Origin: Larimichthys crocea
Taxonomy: Eukaryota; Chordata; Actinopteri; Sciaenidae
Assembly (NCBI RefSeq): GCF_000972845.2
Contig: NC_040033.1
Location: 5,843,726-5,907,725 of the forward strand
Direction: 5' to 3'
DNA length: 64,000 bases
The notes below the pieces were generated by a model. The model was not told where the DNA came from and did no database searches. It was given only the letters and a program-made list of their open reading frames with translations. The stretch's first letter is position 1. Every line of letters starts with the position of its first letter. Below are positions 1 through 11,480 of this stretch, piece after piece. The position numbers and the translations under genes were made by a program.

Positions 1-849
1 CGTTTCTTTTTGTTAACCTTTTCTTATCCTTAACCATTTCTTTGTAGTTATCCTCTCATCTCAGAGGGACAGACATGTTCCAAGTGCACATAGTGTAAAA
101 TATATAGTAGCCTTGAATATGATTCTGATTCTATCAGCAAATGATGCTATTCAACCTAATGAGAGAAAAGCTTAGGCCAAGACTTGAATTTGCTTTTAAT
201 GCGCAGCTCTGCTGTCTCATGGATATTCGGACGCTGTCACGAAAGTCTTTCGATTGGAAAGTGATGCCAGACATGGAGACACACCCTCATTTGCCGCTGG
301 CTGATCGCCCTCAGGGGCCTGTCTGGTGTTTTACCAGAGCAAACTCTTTTTTTATATGAAGTGACATGGAGAATTAGGTAAACGTTTTTTTTTTTGAGCC
401 ACTTTAGTTATCACAAGAGACTCTACAATCTAAATTTGTATCATTTATCAGTGTGACACACACCTGCTACAAGAAGCCAAGCCTGTGTGTGGAAAGAGAA
501 AATTAATTAAGACCCTGTGTACATCTGGTATAAACATGCAAACCTGTATATTTTGAATTTTAATGAAAAATGCAAATCCATGAGGGACACAGTGCGTCAG
601 ATTGGACAGCTCACATGTCACTGTAACGTATTCAGCCCAGTCTTGACTTGAATTATTCTGCAGAGCAAAAATGACCTTTAATGCCAACGTTGAATGTCGA
701 TAGAGGAAGTGTGCCAACATTTCTAACATCAAACAAGAGTGTCTATAGCAGTGCTACAGTATATGCTATATAGAGGATATTAGCATTTTGGTCCAAAACC
801 TCAGTCGCTCAGTCCATGGGGATGGCTTGGGAGGAGGGTTGGAGGGTTG
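1..849. other. Unassigned non-coding DNA
   Basis: No gene, RNA or mobile element is recognised. Both strands are broken by stops, and the longest open frames (72 and 94 codons) have no domain-like composition. A T-run lies near 386. It is probably intronic or intergenic. Confidence 0.6.
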
Positions 850-1060
850 TTGGTGCAGCAAGTCCAGCACAGATCACAGTATGGACATGTAGCTGGAGAG
901 TTGCCATCTATGCCAAGGTACCCTTGAGCAAGGCACCGAAGCCCTGACTTCTCCCATGGTGCCGTTACTTGGCTTCCCGTCCCTCCACCATCTCTCCACA
1001 TTTGCATGCCTATAAGCTGTTTGTGTGTGTGGCTGAATTTCCAGACTAAAAGTTGATCTT
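850..1060 (+). repeat. Interspersed repeat fragment ('cccttgagcaaggcacc' type)
   Basis: The segment carries the motif cccttgagcaaggcacc (about 928-944), followed by a stretch on classroom-familiar lines: acttggcttcccgtccctcc, then tttgcatgcctataagctg. I recognise this series from memory as part of a widespread percomorph repeat. A related fragment with the same kind of motif lies near 21062-21110. Boundaries are approximate and the family class is unknown to me. No terminal repeats or target duplication are visible. Confidence 0.5.
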
Positions 1061-1120
1061 CTACGTGAGGGTCTCACCAAATTCAGTAAGAGGGGACTTT
1101 GTAAAAGTCTGTAAAATACT

Positions 1121-1200
1121 TCATGTCAATCCATTCAACTGTTGTTGGAATATTTCAGTCTGAACCATTCATTGCCATCTCCAGAGCCACACTGCTAAAA
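1121..1200 (+). repeat. Fragment of the percomorph 'catggcaatccatccaatag' repeat
   Basis: The order of short blocks matches the end of a repeat I know from many percomorph genomes: a caatccattc-type block, then ttggaatatttcagtctg, then attgccatctccagagcca, then ctgctaaaa. Other fragments of the same family in this window lie near 10720, 16095, 18060, 18530, 22628 and 54552. The copy is short, old and without visible ends. Confidence 0.6.
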
Positions 1201-4200
1201 TGTTGTCACCGAATGTAATCCAGGGTTTTGCATAAACACTCTGCCCGGCGACAGAGTCAACATACTGGGTGTAAATCTGGCTGAGGTTTAAATCTGTCAC
1301 ATCTTCTCCTATCCACTCTGCATCCCACTTCTCAGCCCTCTTAACTGTAAATGTTCAGATGAAGAGGGGAGAAAAAAAAAATGAAAACAGTGGGGACGAG
1401 CTGTTGAGATCTGTGTCATTTAATGCTGACAGTGAGCCGCAGGACAACAACATTAAATTCATGTTAGCTGCAATGCATTTTCCTGCTTCTTAGGCTAGTG
1501 CATGATGGCAGCTGAGATTAGGTCTGCACTAAAATAAGACAGAGGGGAAGTCAGCGGTGATTAAATAGCTGCTGGAGGTGAACTGTGCCGGAGGATTTTA
1601 AATTGGTGAATGGACTTCTTCAGGAGGAGACCATCCGTTTGAATTAAGTGATGATAATATAGACAGTTTTCCTCATTTCCCTTGTGTAAGTCCTTTAATT
1701 CCACAACTCGAGGGTTTATGCAGCTAGAAGGCGGAAGCGCAGAGAGATGGTTGAGGCGTTATGTGAAATTTTTGACTGATTGATTTTTGACCTCCATGTT
1801 ATTCAAACTTAAATAAATAGCTAATTTATACATACTAACAACCTGCCTGCAATGAATCATTGACTGTAGCTTTACAATGAAACCTGAGAGATCTCTACAG
1901 GACACTTAATCTCACCTGTTTGACTGAGAAATGATTATATGTGTTGTAAAAGTTAGATTGTGTACAGCCGCTTTCGCTCTTTTCTTGGAGAAACTTCATA
2001 AACACAAAGCACATTCTTCCCCAAATCTAATTATGTGTGGCTAATCTCCAAATCTACAAAACACAGAAGGTTTGTTCTTTCATTTAACACATAATTTCCA
2101 GTAAGTAAGAGCTTACTGGCCTTTGTTTGCCATGATAAGACCAACACAATATCATCCTAATAATAGTCAAAATGCAACAGACATGAGAAAACGAGCGTAT
2201 GAAATGACAGTTGGTGATTTTATCCGTTGTACTGTGATAATCGATACAGCATCTGTGACATCTTAAGACGCTCCGAAGCAAACTCGCCTGTCAGATTATT
2301 ATTATTTTTTTGCCTTTTGTATCTTAGTTTAGATTCATTTTATTTTTGCACAGTTTAGGAAAAAACATATAAATGATGAATAATATACAGTGCAGAGCTA
2401 ATTTAAAGCCTCCACCTAAAGTAAAAAAATCAGTCATGGAGAACACAAAATTAAGATACAGAGAATAATATGACTACATAAAGTGATGGCATACTAGTGA
2501 GAAGAATACAACAACAACAATATATAATAATAACTATGACAGTGTTCCCTCCTCCTTTGCACCATGAACATAATTCATCCTCTCCTAACGTGTCCTCCTT
2601 TCAGACCACAACACAAGCTCGATGTCAGACAGGATCTAAGGAAGGAAGTATCAAATCCAAACTTCCAAACATTATTCACTATAAAAACGAGCTGTGGGCT
2701 TCTTTTTAATGCGTTTGCTGGAACTTTAATGGTGAAAAGAAGCACGACACAATAAAACCTCGTCGTGCCTTCTTCTTCCGTACACAGCTGACTCGCTCAG
2801 TCCCTGTACTGTTAGTTTGACAAAGCGCTGAGGGACAACTAACAAACCAGATGTCCTTATGTGCACCTGAAAGGAGGGAAAGGAAAAATAAAAATGACGA
2901 GATGCTGCTGGGTTTATTTCCCTGTTCACTCTAACAGATTTTTTTTTTAACCTGTGAGCAGCTGCTTAGATTATGGCATCACCCCGGCCTTTCATCTTAC
3001 TTATATCTGTAGCCTGTGAACTCTTATCCATACGGAGTATTGCAGCAGAAAAAAAAATCATCATGAATTAAAAGCTTTGATCATATTCGTGACATTGAGG
3101 TGCTTTTAATGCTACATCATCACTCAGTGACTGACCTCAGAAAGCATTTAAACACTGATTATTATTGTTTGCAGTGTTTGACCTGCTTATTGCCTTAGTC
3201 CTGACAGATTTGTTTGCCTTTTAGGACTCTAACCTGTTTATTGACCATAGTTTGAACTAAAGTGCATTTTAACTCTGCTCCACCGTTGGGTCCTCTTCTT
3301 TGTCTAATACCTTGTAATGAAATGGCTCGGTTTGAAGTTACTTAACTGCACAAAGGACTCAAGCACAGAGCATAATAAAGCAAACACTCTGAAGAATACA
3401 TCGCCGAAAACAAAACATGCAGTGCAGGCCAACAACAACAAGAACAATATGTATTCATTAAGTGTATTCTTTGTACTCATCACAGAAACAATAAAGAAAA
3501 CAGTTCCTCCTGGAAAGTCACAAAATCTAGTTCTTATTTTCTCCTCTGGTAAACAAAATAATATTCACTTAAGTTTCACAAACAGTTCAGTCCAGTTCAA
3601 GAAAAAACAAAATATGTTTCACAGAGTTATAGATTCACCTGAGTTACCTGTCTTCAGTCAAGTCCAGTCAGATTTAGATGCACTACTGATTGAAATAAAC
3701 GGTTTCCAAAAAACCAACGTGGAGTCCTGAACAACGAAAGAACAAGAAGATGGAAGCCAAACAACTCAGGACCGGACCTAGCGGTCTCACCACTTCCTCA
3801 TCTTTGATTTGCACCTTTACTATTTAAAAAAAGGTGGATGGTGGATGGAGGTGTGTGAGTGACCTTGGAGAGTTTATAGTCTGTCTTTTAAACATGTCGG
3901 TTCGTCATCGAAACAAAAGCGAAACTACCAAATAAAGGAAAACCATTGTCAGACAGGAGAGATGTGAGTCATTTTATCGACCATGGTTTGGGTAGAAAAA
4001 GAAAAACAGATGAAGGTGAGGAAGAGATTGGTTGGTTTGGTTCTTTGTGCACCACTACATGGAGAGTCTGTCTGATTTATACTCCCTGCCTCAACATTGA
4101 TGCTTTGTGTCCAAATCAGACTGGGCAAGAGGAAACCAAATCCTTCTAGAAGAGGGAGAATTCCTCTAAGATAGATGACTCTAGGACAACCCACTGGGCA

Positions 4201-4885
4201 AAATTTGCCCTGCAGCGTTATAAAATTCCAAATGACCACCCTGTCAAACAGTTATCTCTCTTAACATATGGGTGCTAATATTAGAAAGAGATTAGTGGCC
4301 GCCTTGAATCATTGTCAGAGCATGCAAGGGTGAGAGAATGCAAATGTATCACAGGGAATATGATTTGAACATATTTGCAAGTTGCCTCTCAAGGTCAAAT
4401 TGGAGGCGTCCGTTATGTAAGCTGGTCAAAGAGGAAGTGTTGTCTGTGCTAATGCCAGAACATTTTGATCTGTGATTACCTTCAGGGGTCTGCAAAAAGT
4501 CTCTGAGTGTGAAAATATGGAAATTGCACTGTCAAGCAAAAAGCTGACCGCCTGTGCCCTTATTGCCAAAGTGTCCCATTTTTAGAAACTTAATTTTCAA
4601 ACTGATGTCACACCACAGTGGCATGTAGACAACTTAATGCCCCCTGGTCACCATTAGTGTCCCTCTGGTTGATATAAAAGACACTCTGCAGGTCAAATGG
4701 AGTGTCCCTCTACTGTGACCTAAAGGCAAAATAATGAGCTGTATTAACCCTTCACTATTATCATTAAATGTGTCATTTTGATTTAATCCAAACCATGGAT
4801 GCACTTGCATGTTTCAGAGAAATTAGAAAAGTTCATTCTTCACATTGGAACAAAAGCTTTGACAGCCTTAACTGATGTTTTTTTT
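1201..4885. other. Unassigned non-coding DNA
   Basis: No gene is recognised. A small AAC/AAT-rich tract lies at about 2508-2534. The longest frame (137 codons, plus strand, 3317-3730) is rich in Lys, Asn and Ser, as expected from AT-rich non-coding sequence, and shows no domain. An 11-bp direct repeat, agtgtccctct, occurs twice around 4656 and 4701 with about 34 bases between the copies. Confidence 0.55.
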
Positions 4886-5425
4886 GGCCACTTGGTGGCA
4901 GCAGAAACAAGCTGCAAACACAACAATGACATATTATCACCTTTAAAGTTGCAAACCTTGGCAAACATGTTTAATTAAACATCCAGCAGAAAGGAAACAA
5001 TTTTGGCATTCAATTGGAGTTGTGTTTCTGGCCGCCTGATGTTCCTTGCTTAGGCTTTTGGTCTTCACCGACTCCTGAGGGAAATATCTGGCTGTTTACC
5101 ACTCTGTTCACCAGCTTTGTCTGCTGTTTGGTGCTGGAGAGGTAGCGTAGTGTGGGTTTTTTAGAGCTTTTTTTTTGTAAACAGCTGCTTGCCGTGTCTG
5201 GAAATGACACTGAGAGTGGTGAGACTAAATCAAAACCATTAGTTTGCATATTGTAAAACCAAGACAGAGCTGATGGGAACTGCAGCCTGGTGATAATTGT
5301 GCAGGTTTGTCACTAGAAGCATTGATTACTGCAGAGTCATTTGGTCCAACTGACATTGATATAGCGACTGGTACTTTACCCTTTTCCTGAATGTTTTGCT
5401 CAAGTGGCACGAAGAAACAACCCAT
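4886..5425 (+). repeat. Probable interspersed repeat ('ggccacttggtggcagcag' type)
   Basis: The block opens with ggccacttggtggcagcag, continues through aacacaacaatgacatatta, and later carries caccgactcctgagg, aaatatctggctg and gtaaacagctgcttgc in order. I recall this block order from an interspersed percomorph repeat. No second copy is present in the window for internal confirmation, so both the call and the borders are tentative. Confidence 0.4.
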
Positions 5426-8400
5426 TGGGCAAATGTTTCCATATTTTCCATATTTTCAAAGACAACTGAGCCATCTCTTCCCATTGAGGAGGACAGTGAG
5501 ATGTGGTCTAAAGCTTACAAAAAGCTAGTAAACAGATCATGACATGTTTTTTTTGTACAAAAATGACACATCTTTATCTGTATGATACGATAAGACCTTC
5601 TTAAACTATCACTACAATAGTTGTAATGCAGTATAAGCCAAATGAGACACAAACAACTCTACCTATTCCCAGTATGCAGTATATTCATAACAATGAAGAG
5701 CCTCCAGGATGCATGTTTAATTTAAATAGCTCAGCAGCACCTGGTTGACTGCATGGACGTGCTGTATTTATAGACTTTCTGGAGCGAAGCAGCAAACAAA
5801 GTTTTGCGGTTGAAATGACTAAAAATTGTTAGTTTGCATCTAAACTATGTCATTAAAGGAAACAAATATTAAATATACAAAACATAACATTTGTGCAGTA
5901 TGTTTAATGTGATAGTGAAGAAATTCAGTGATCATTCTGATAGTTTTTTTGCCAATTGCCAATATAGTTAGAAATTATGTGCTTTTAACAAGATCCTTAC
6001 AATGGTAAAAAGAAAATTGAGGTATGAACTTTAGGTAAATATCATATTTTGCATTTTCAGTATGAGGTTTTTGTATGTGCAGGTTGGATAGCTGTTCAGA
6101 GGCATAAGTTGTGCCCTGGGGTACGATCAGTCATTTAAACTACAAGACCATGAGCCAATGGGGAAATATCTTTCAGAATAACAACCTCGGGTTCCTATCA
6201 TGATAGATTTTTTATTGTAAATCAATGCACTAAACGCCACAAATATCTTCATTTCTTTTCTAACAGTATAGCTAAAAACCGGCACACTTGGACCTGAGAT
6301 GTCTCCGGCGTTATCGGGCCAGCTGGCAGCCGGTCCACACCGCTCACTCACTGTGTTGAAAGGTGTATGGCATTTTGATAAGAGTTTTTTTGAGTTTACC
6401 TGCATTACCATGTTTCTTGCTGGGTGCTATGACGGCCTGTATTACTCTCTGCGGTGTTGTGTCTGCCCTCCAGGCAGTTTCACTGTTATCTGGTCGCAGC
6501 CAGACTCACACAGGAGTGCTATAAATGAGCACTGAGAAATGTGATAGCTCATGTGTGGCCGTACACTACCTTTTACTCTCATGAATAAAACATGAGGAAG
6601 TGTGTACCATTTATGCAAGAAATAGGTGTGGGTCTATCCAATTACATGGATCTTTATGTGTGCCTGTGTTTATCACTAACCCCGTTCCTGTTTCTCCCTC
6701 TGCACATAGAAATTTCAACTCTTATTTTGTAGTATAATGGCAATCTCCAGCTTTCCAATCATATCTTAATGAGAGATTGGACTGTGGAGGAAAAACTCTT
6801 TTTATTTCTTTCATTCTCTCCATGAGGCGTTCCTCCTTTGCGCCACGCTCTCCTTCGAGAGATAAACAGCTTACCTTTGGCATGACCCATTCCACTTTAA
6901 TAAGCACTAAGTACTCCACTGTCCCACTTTTCAAAGCTGTTAATTTGATAAGTGAGGGGGATCTCTCACTTAGCAATCATATTCTGGACAATTAAACCCA
7001 TATCTGAAGAATAGGGGGTTTGTCTGGAGGGCTTTTTAGTGCCAATTATGTGAAACCGTTTGTCTCGATGTCTAATACTCTCTTGAAATGAGCCATTGTT
7101 GTCAGAGAGCCATCGCCGATATACTGATGTAGGATTAAGACTTCATTTTAATTTAAACTTGGAAGAACAGGCTGTCACTGATCTGACATCCACTGCCAAA
7201 ACTGAGAATTCACAGAAAGCTTTTTCCAAATTATTTTAAAGGGAAATTAGGTTTTTAACAAGCCTTTAGTATATTTTGCAATGATAAAACTTAAAACTTG
7301 AATTTGTTGTACAAACTTCTATTAAATCAGTTGCAATCACTGTGCTTACTTTGGTACCCTCCCCAAATGAAAGATACAAGTTGTGAGTTTAGGCAGTGCC
7401 ATTGGGAAGCTACGTTATGATCTCGACTGTGAATTTACAATCAAACTTCATATCAGACAGGATTAATCTTTACCTACTGGATTTTAGTTTGCTTTGTTAT
7501 TGTTTAATAACTCTTATGAATTGTGTTTTTCTACCACAGGTAGAACATGAGTCTGTTTTTATGATCCAAAGTCTACAATCTGCTCTGTGCTGAGTGATGC
7601 AGGTTCGCACCGTTCGTCAAAAAAAGAAGCTTCTTCTTCTTCCTCTGGGATTGTGGTGGGATTGAGCAGTACACTGTCCTAAAACAGCACGTTAGTCTGA
7701 AGTTAAAACACATCAGCAGCAGATCAAATATGCTTCTTGAGACCAAAGTGAGAGAGAGAGAACATTTATCAGGCAAGCCGGAAATAGAAATATATTCAAA
7801 CTCTCAGTTTGATGGTTTCAAAAGTTGTTATCCAACATGCGACACCTCTTTCTCTCTGAGGAAACAAATCTATAACATTCTAAAAAATCCCCAACTTCAT
7901 GATTCAGCTTGCTAATTTTAGACCGCAACAAATAAAAAGAGTGAGCTGCTTTGTTCTCCAAGATGTGCTCATGTGAGTGATGCAGGGACAGAGTGAAGCT
8001 TCCCCACTGATCACTGGACAGACACTCTGAGCAGCTCATGTTGAATACCAATGAATTGTTGATCTGCCTACTAGTTTGTCGCTTGGGGGAAACTAAGCTT
8101 GGCAAACATGATAAATGTTGTAGGTATGCATTAAAATTCAGTGGCAGTGTCGCAAATTTCTGGTCAAAATCTCACTATGACTGCTCCTACAACATGTTTA
8201 CTCACCAACCAGTCATAACACAACATGCAATTACCCAAAATAGCCTATTGCAATTGGACGTTGCTTTAAATGTATAATTATGCACCTGCAATTTTTATGT
8301 TTATCTTTCTTCACCTTTGTTGTCAGTTGCATGTCTATTTCTATTTTCCTGAAAAATTGTTCTTGGAGCTGCGTGTAACACATAAATAAATAAGCTTGTT

Positions 8401-9064
8401 TACTGTTTTGCTACATTTTCAAAACATGACAGCGGTGCCACGAGTGAGTATGTCAAAGATGAGGCGGGAAGTCACTTTGCAATATTTCAATGCGCAGACC
8501 GTGAAAAGGTTTGCCTTAGTTATAAAAGTGGAGGTCTTGTCTGCAGCACGTCTGATCATTTGACTGCTCGTGTTCATGCTAGACGTATTAATCCCAGAAC
8601 AAACGTGAAGTGCATTCATTAATCTTTCTTTAAAAAGAAAGACCTGAGGGCAGTCAGACATGATCAGAATAGACCCGAGGAAAATTAGACCTGTTGTAAA
8701 ACTCAAAGAGACCCTGACTGAACCTTAACACTGCCCACAGCCTTATAGGACATCAATTAACAAAACATCCACAGTCGGAAAGAGTGCTGCTTTTTCTTCA
8801 CTTCAAACTTCAAACTTCACACCCTCCATCTCACCTTAAAAAAAACATTTTTTTGCAAAGCAAACACATGACCAGAGCTGATAGCCAGGTCTGCATAGAT
8901 CCCCTAAGGCAGCTATACAACAAGTTGTAACCCAACCAAACCAAATAAGTCATTTGGACCCTGGTGGGTTTCAAACATCAGGAAGACCATTGTATCATGC
9001 CCTGTTGGACTCCTGTTACAATGAAAGGACAAGCAAAGTTGTGTTACCACCCAGGTTGTAATTC
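5426..9064. other. Unassigned non-coding DNA
   Basis: No gene or well-supported repeat is seen. The stretch at about 6760-7130 is free of recognised repeats and rich in ATTA/TAAT-containing short motifs. It is listed among the findings as a possible conserved non-coding element. Open frames are all below 100 codons. Confidence 0.5.
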
Positions 9065-9257
9065 TGGTTTTCATTCCTGGGGCATGGGCAAATGCTGATG
9101 GGGAGCAGAACTGGTGTCGTGCCAGAACCGGAGCTGCGCAAACAGGCCATAAAACCGAGCTCAGCAGCCTTAATGGACATAATTACAGACCCGAAAAGGC
9201 AGAAGGGGACGTTGACAGAGATGACAATCCTATAAACCTCAGCTCAACTTGTGTTCA
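9065..9257 (+). repeat. Interspersed repeat, copy 1 ('ggggcatgggcaaa' family)
   Basis: This segment aligns by eye with 11283-11480. Shared blocks in the same order are ggttttca, ggggcatgggcaaa, ggggagcagaac, ggtgt-gtgccagaac, ataaaaccgagctcagc or its equivalent, atggac, gattacag-type, and ctcagctc-acttgtgt. The two copies differ at many positions, so both are old. The class is unknown, and the true 5' limit may lie further upstream. Confidence 0.7.
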
Positions 9258-10719
9258 GTACTAATCAAATGTTAACCTGCCAACAACAAAGAATTCTCCA
9301 TTAACTTGAACCTGAATTTCATCCGGCAGCAGGTATACGCTTGTGGATACATCATCAAACCCCCCATGACACCTACCCCCTTTCACCCCGGTCTCAACAT
9401 GACAAATAAAGAAAGCTCTGGAATAAACACAAGCAGCTGAGATCAGTCAAACATCTATGAGTGCATTTGATGGCACTTGTGTGATCACAGCTCGGTAGGA
9501 GAACACACTCCATGGGCATGTCACTGACCAATTTGATTACACATTCATGATGTGAGCTTTAGTCACTCTGTGATTCAGACTGCTATTCAAAAAAAATGAA
9601 CAGTGTGTTGTCATTATCGCCAGCACCTAGCAGAGGCACATGTTTTTAATGATTGAAGCTTTTATTCAGAGGTTTGTGTCTGACAAATCACTCAAAGAGG
9701 AATCACAGCTCATTTCACTTTCAAAAGGAGGTTTTTTTAGTCATGCAAAAACAAACCCGTCGAACTTTAGCCATTTAAAAAACATCACGTTTCTCCTCAC
9801 CAGCTGCTTTCTGTGGTATCTTTAAAAAAAAAAAAAAGAGCTTTGTAATAGTTGCAGAAACAAGATGGCACACTTTGTGGCTTGTTTCTGTCTAGATGTT
9901 TTATCCGTGGGACAAGCCACCTTGTTTTTCGTGGACGAGATTAGATCATGATTCACTTCATGGAATCAATTTCACAGTGTATTACTGCAGCATCCCCTAG
10001 AAGATCAGTCTGAATGTCATTTTGGGGCATGATTTGTCTCGCTCGGTGTGCACAAGCATTTCCAGCGTACTGTACCTACGCTCCTCAGTTTATCATGTTT
10101 GCCCTCGGAAAATCTTTATTAGCGTGAAAGGCTTGCATTGGGTCCCATGGGAGAGCAGGCTGGCATTGATGTGGATGACAGGAGCAGCCTCTTTGACACT
10201 CTGTAGTGTTGACAGATGTGGAAATAGTAAGAATCTGTCAGGAATCACCGCTCGAGCTGCACCCGGCTATAAATATTTCAGGAAATAACAATCAGGGCTG
10301 TTTATTCTTCCCGAAGTTATTCGTAAGTATGACTGACTTGTTTTGAAGATGGTTGTTGTTTTGACAGATTTCGAGGGGCTGACAGTGACTGCTCCCTGTC
10401 TGCGTGCTTGTGCGCATGCTGACGTTGTGTCTGCCACTTGTGCCGAGATGAAGCCGACAGGCTTGGAGTGCACGCGGTGTACAGCCGGAGCAATACTGAC
10501 ACTGCTGCTAAATGTCATCGCTCGGCATTCTCTGAAATGTCTTATTTTTCATAAATCTGACGTTACTTGAGTTTTTCAGAGATGGATAAATATAGTCGAC
10601 CAATGACAGCATTGGTGTCATAACCCTTTTCCCCAAAAAATGGTTAGTTTAAAGTCGATCCTTCAGGGGTATGGAGGGTTGCAGCTGCTGTTGAGGTTGT
10701 AGTTGTGGAAGGTCAACCA
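9258..10719. other. Unassigned non-coding DNA
   Basis: No gene or clear repeat is recognised between the two copies of neighbouring repeat families. A 13-base A-run lies at about 9825-9837. Short open frames on both strands around 10267-10570 overlap each other and look like chance frames. Confidence 0.5.
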
Positions 10720-10862
10720 GTGACTTTGGTCCAGACTGACATTTAAACAGATATTCATGTTTCCAGAGAGTCTGATGGTCCTGTGACTTTTCCTCTAATG
10801 CTACCAGCAGGTTTTCACTTATCCTGTGAAATATCTCAACATGCCCTTGATGGATTGCCAAC
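10720..10862 (-). repeat. Fragment of the percomorph 'catggcaatccatccaatag' repeat
   Basis: Read on the plus strand, the order ttggtccagactgacat, agatattcatgtttccag, tgacttttcctctaatgc, gtgaaatatctcaacatg, gatggattgccaa is the reverse complement of the family seen at 1121 and 16095. The fragment is diverged and has no visible ends. Confidence 0.6.
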
Positions 10863-11282
10863 AGCTTTAATACAGGTCGGGTTTTAAAGCAACATTGTGT
10901 CACATTTCTATACATCCCACCCATAAAATAACAAATTTAAAATCATTCTGATGCTACACTGACTTGTAATAAGGTGAACAGTGCCTCTGTCATTCACACG
11001 CCTGTTTCTGCAAAGAAGTACGTAACACTTTCAAAACTCTAAGTCACACACCACCAACTATTTCACTTATTTTGGTGAAATTGGATCATATTTTATGGAG
11101 AAAATGTCTTCTGGTTTTTCCCTCTGATGTCCTCCGGCTGCTCCGTCTAACTGTGAGCTGAGGAAGAGTCTCATGATGGACTATAGCTGCTGTTAGCTCG
11201 CTTTCTGCACACACTCTGAGCTCACAGTGCTGGGGGATTGTTGGTGTTTGCAACCAGGCATTTTGGACCACTGGGAAAAGGA

Positions 11283-11480
11283 GGTTTTCAGGCCCGGGGC
11301 ATGGGCAAACTCTAAAGGGGAGCAGAACCGGTGTGGTGCCAGAACTAGAGCTGGGCACTCAGGCAATATAACCACACTCAGCTCAGCTCGGCTCTATGGA
11401 CTTGATTACAGAGGCGAAAACACAGAAAGAGACATTGATAGAGACGACAGTCCCATGAATCTCAGCTCGACTTGTGTCTC
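11283..11480 (+). repeat. Interspersed repeat, copy 2 ('ggggcatgggcaaa' family)
   Basis: This is the partner of 9065-9257 in the same orientation, about 2.2 kb downstream. The upstream part (about 11110-11282, with gctgttagctcgctttctgc and tgcaaccaggcattttgg) probably belongs to the same element but is not shared clearly with copy 1. A 99-codon open frame across it is not coding-like. Confidence 0.7.

Noticed and set aside
3317..3730. 137-codon plus-strand open frame
   Set aside because: Lys/Asn/Ser-rich composition follows the AT-rich DNA. There is no domain, no splice context and no repeat match.
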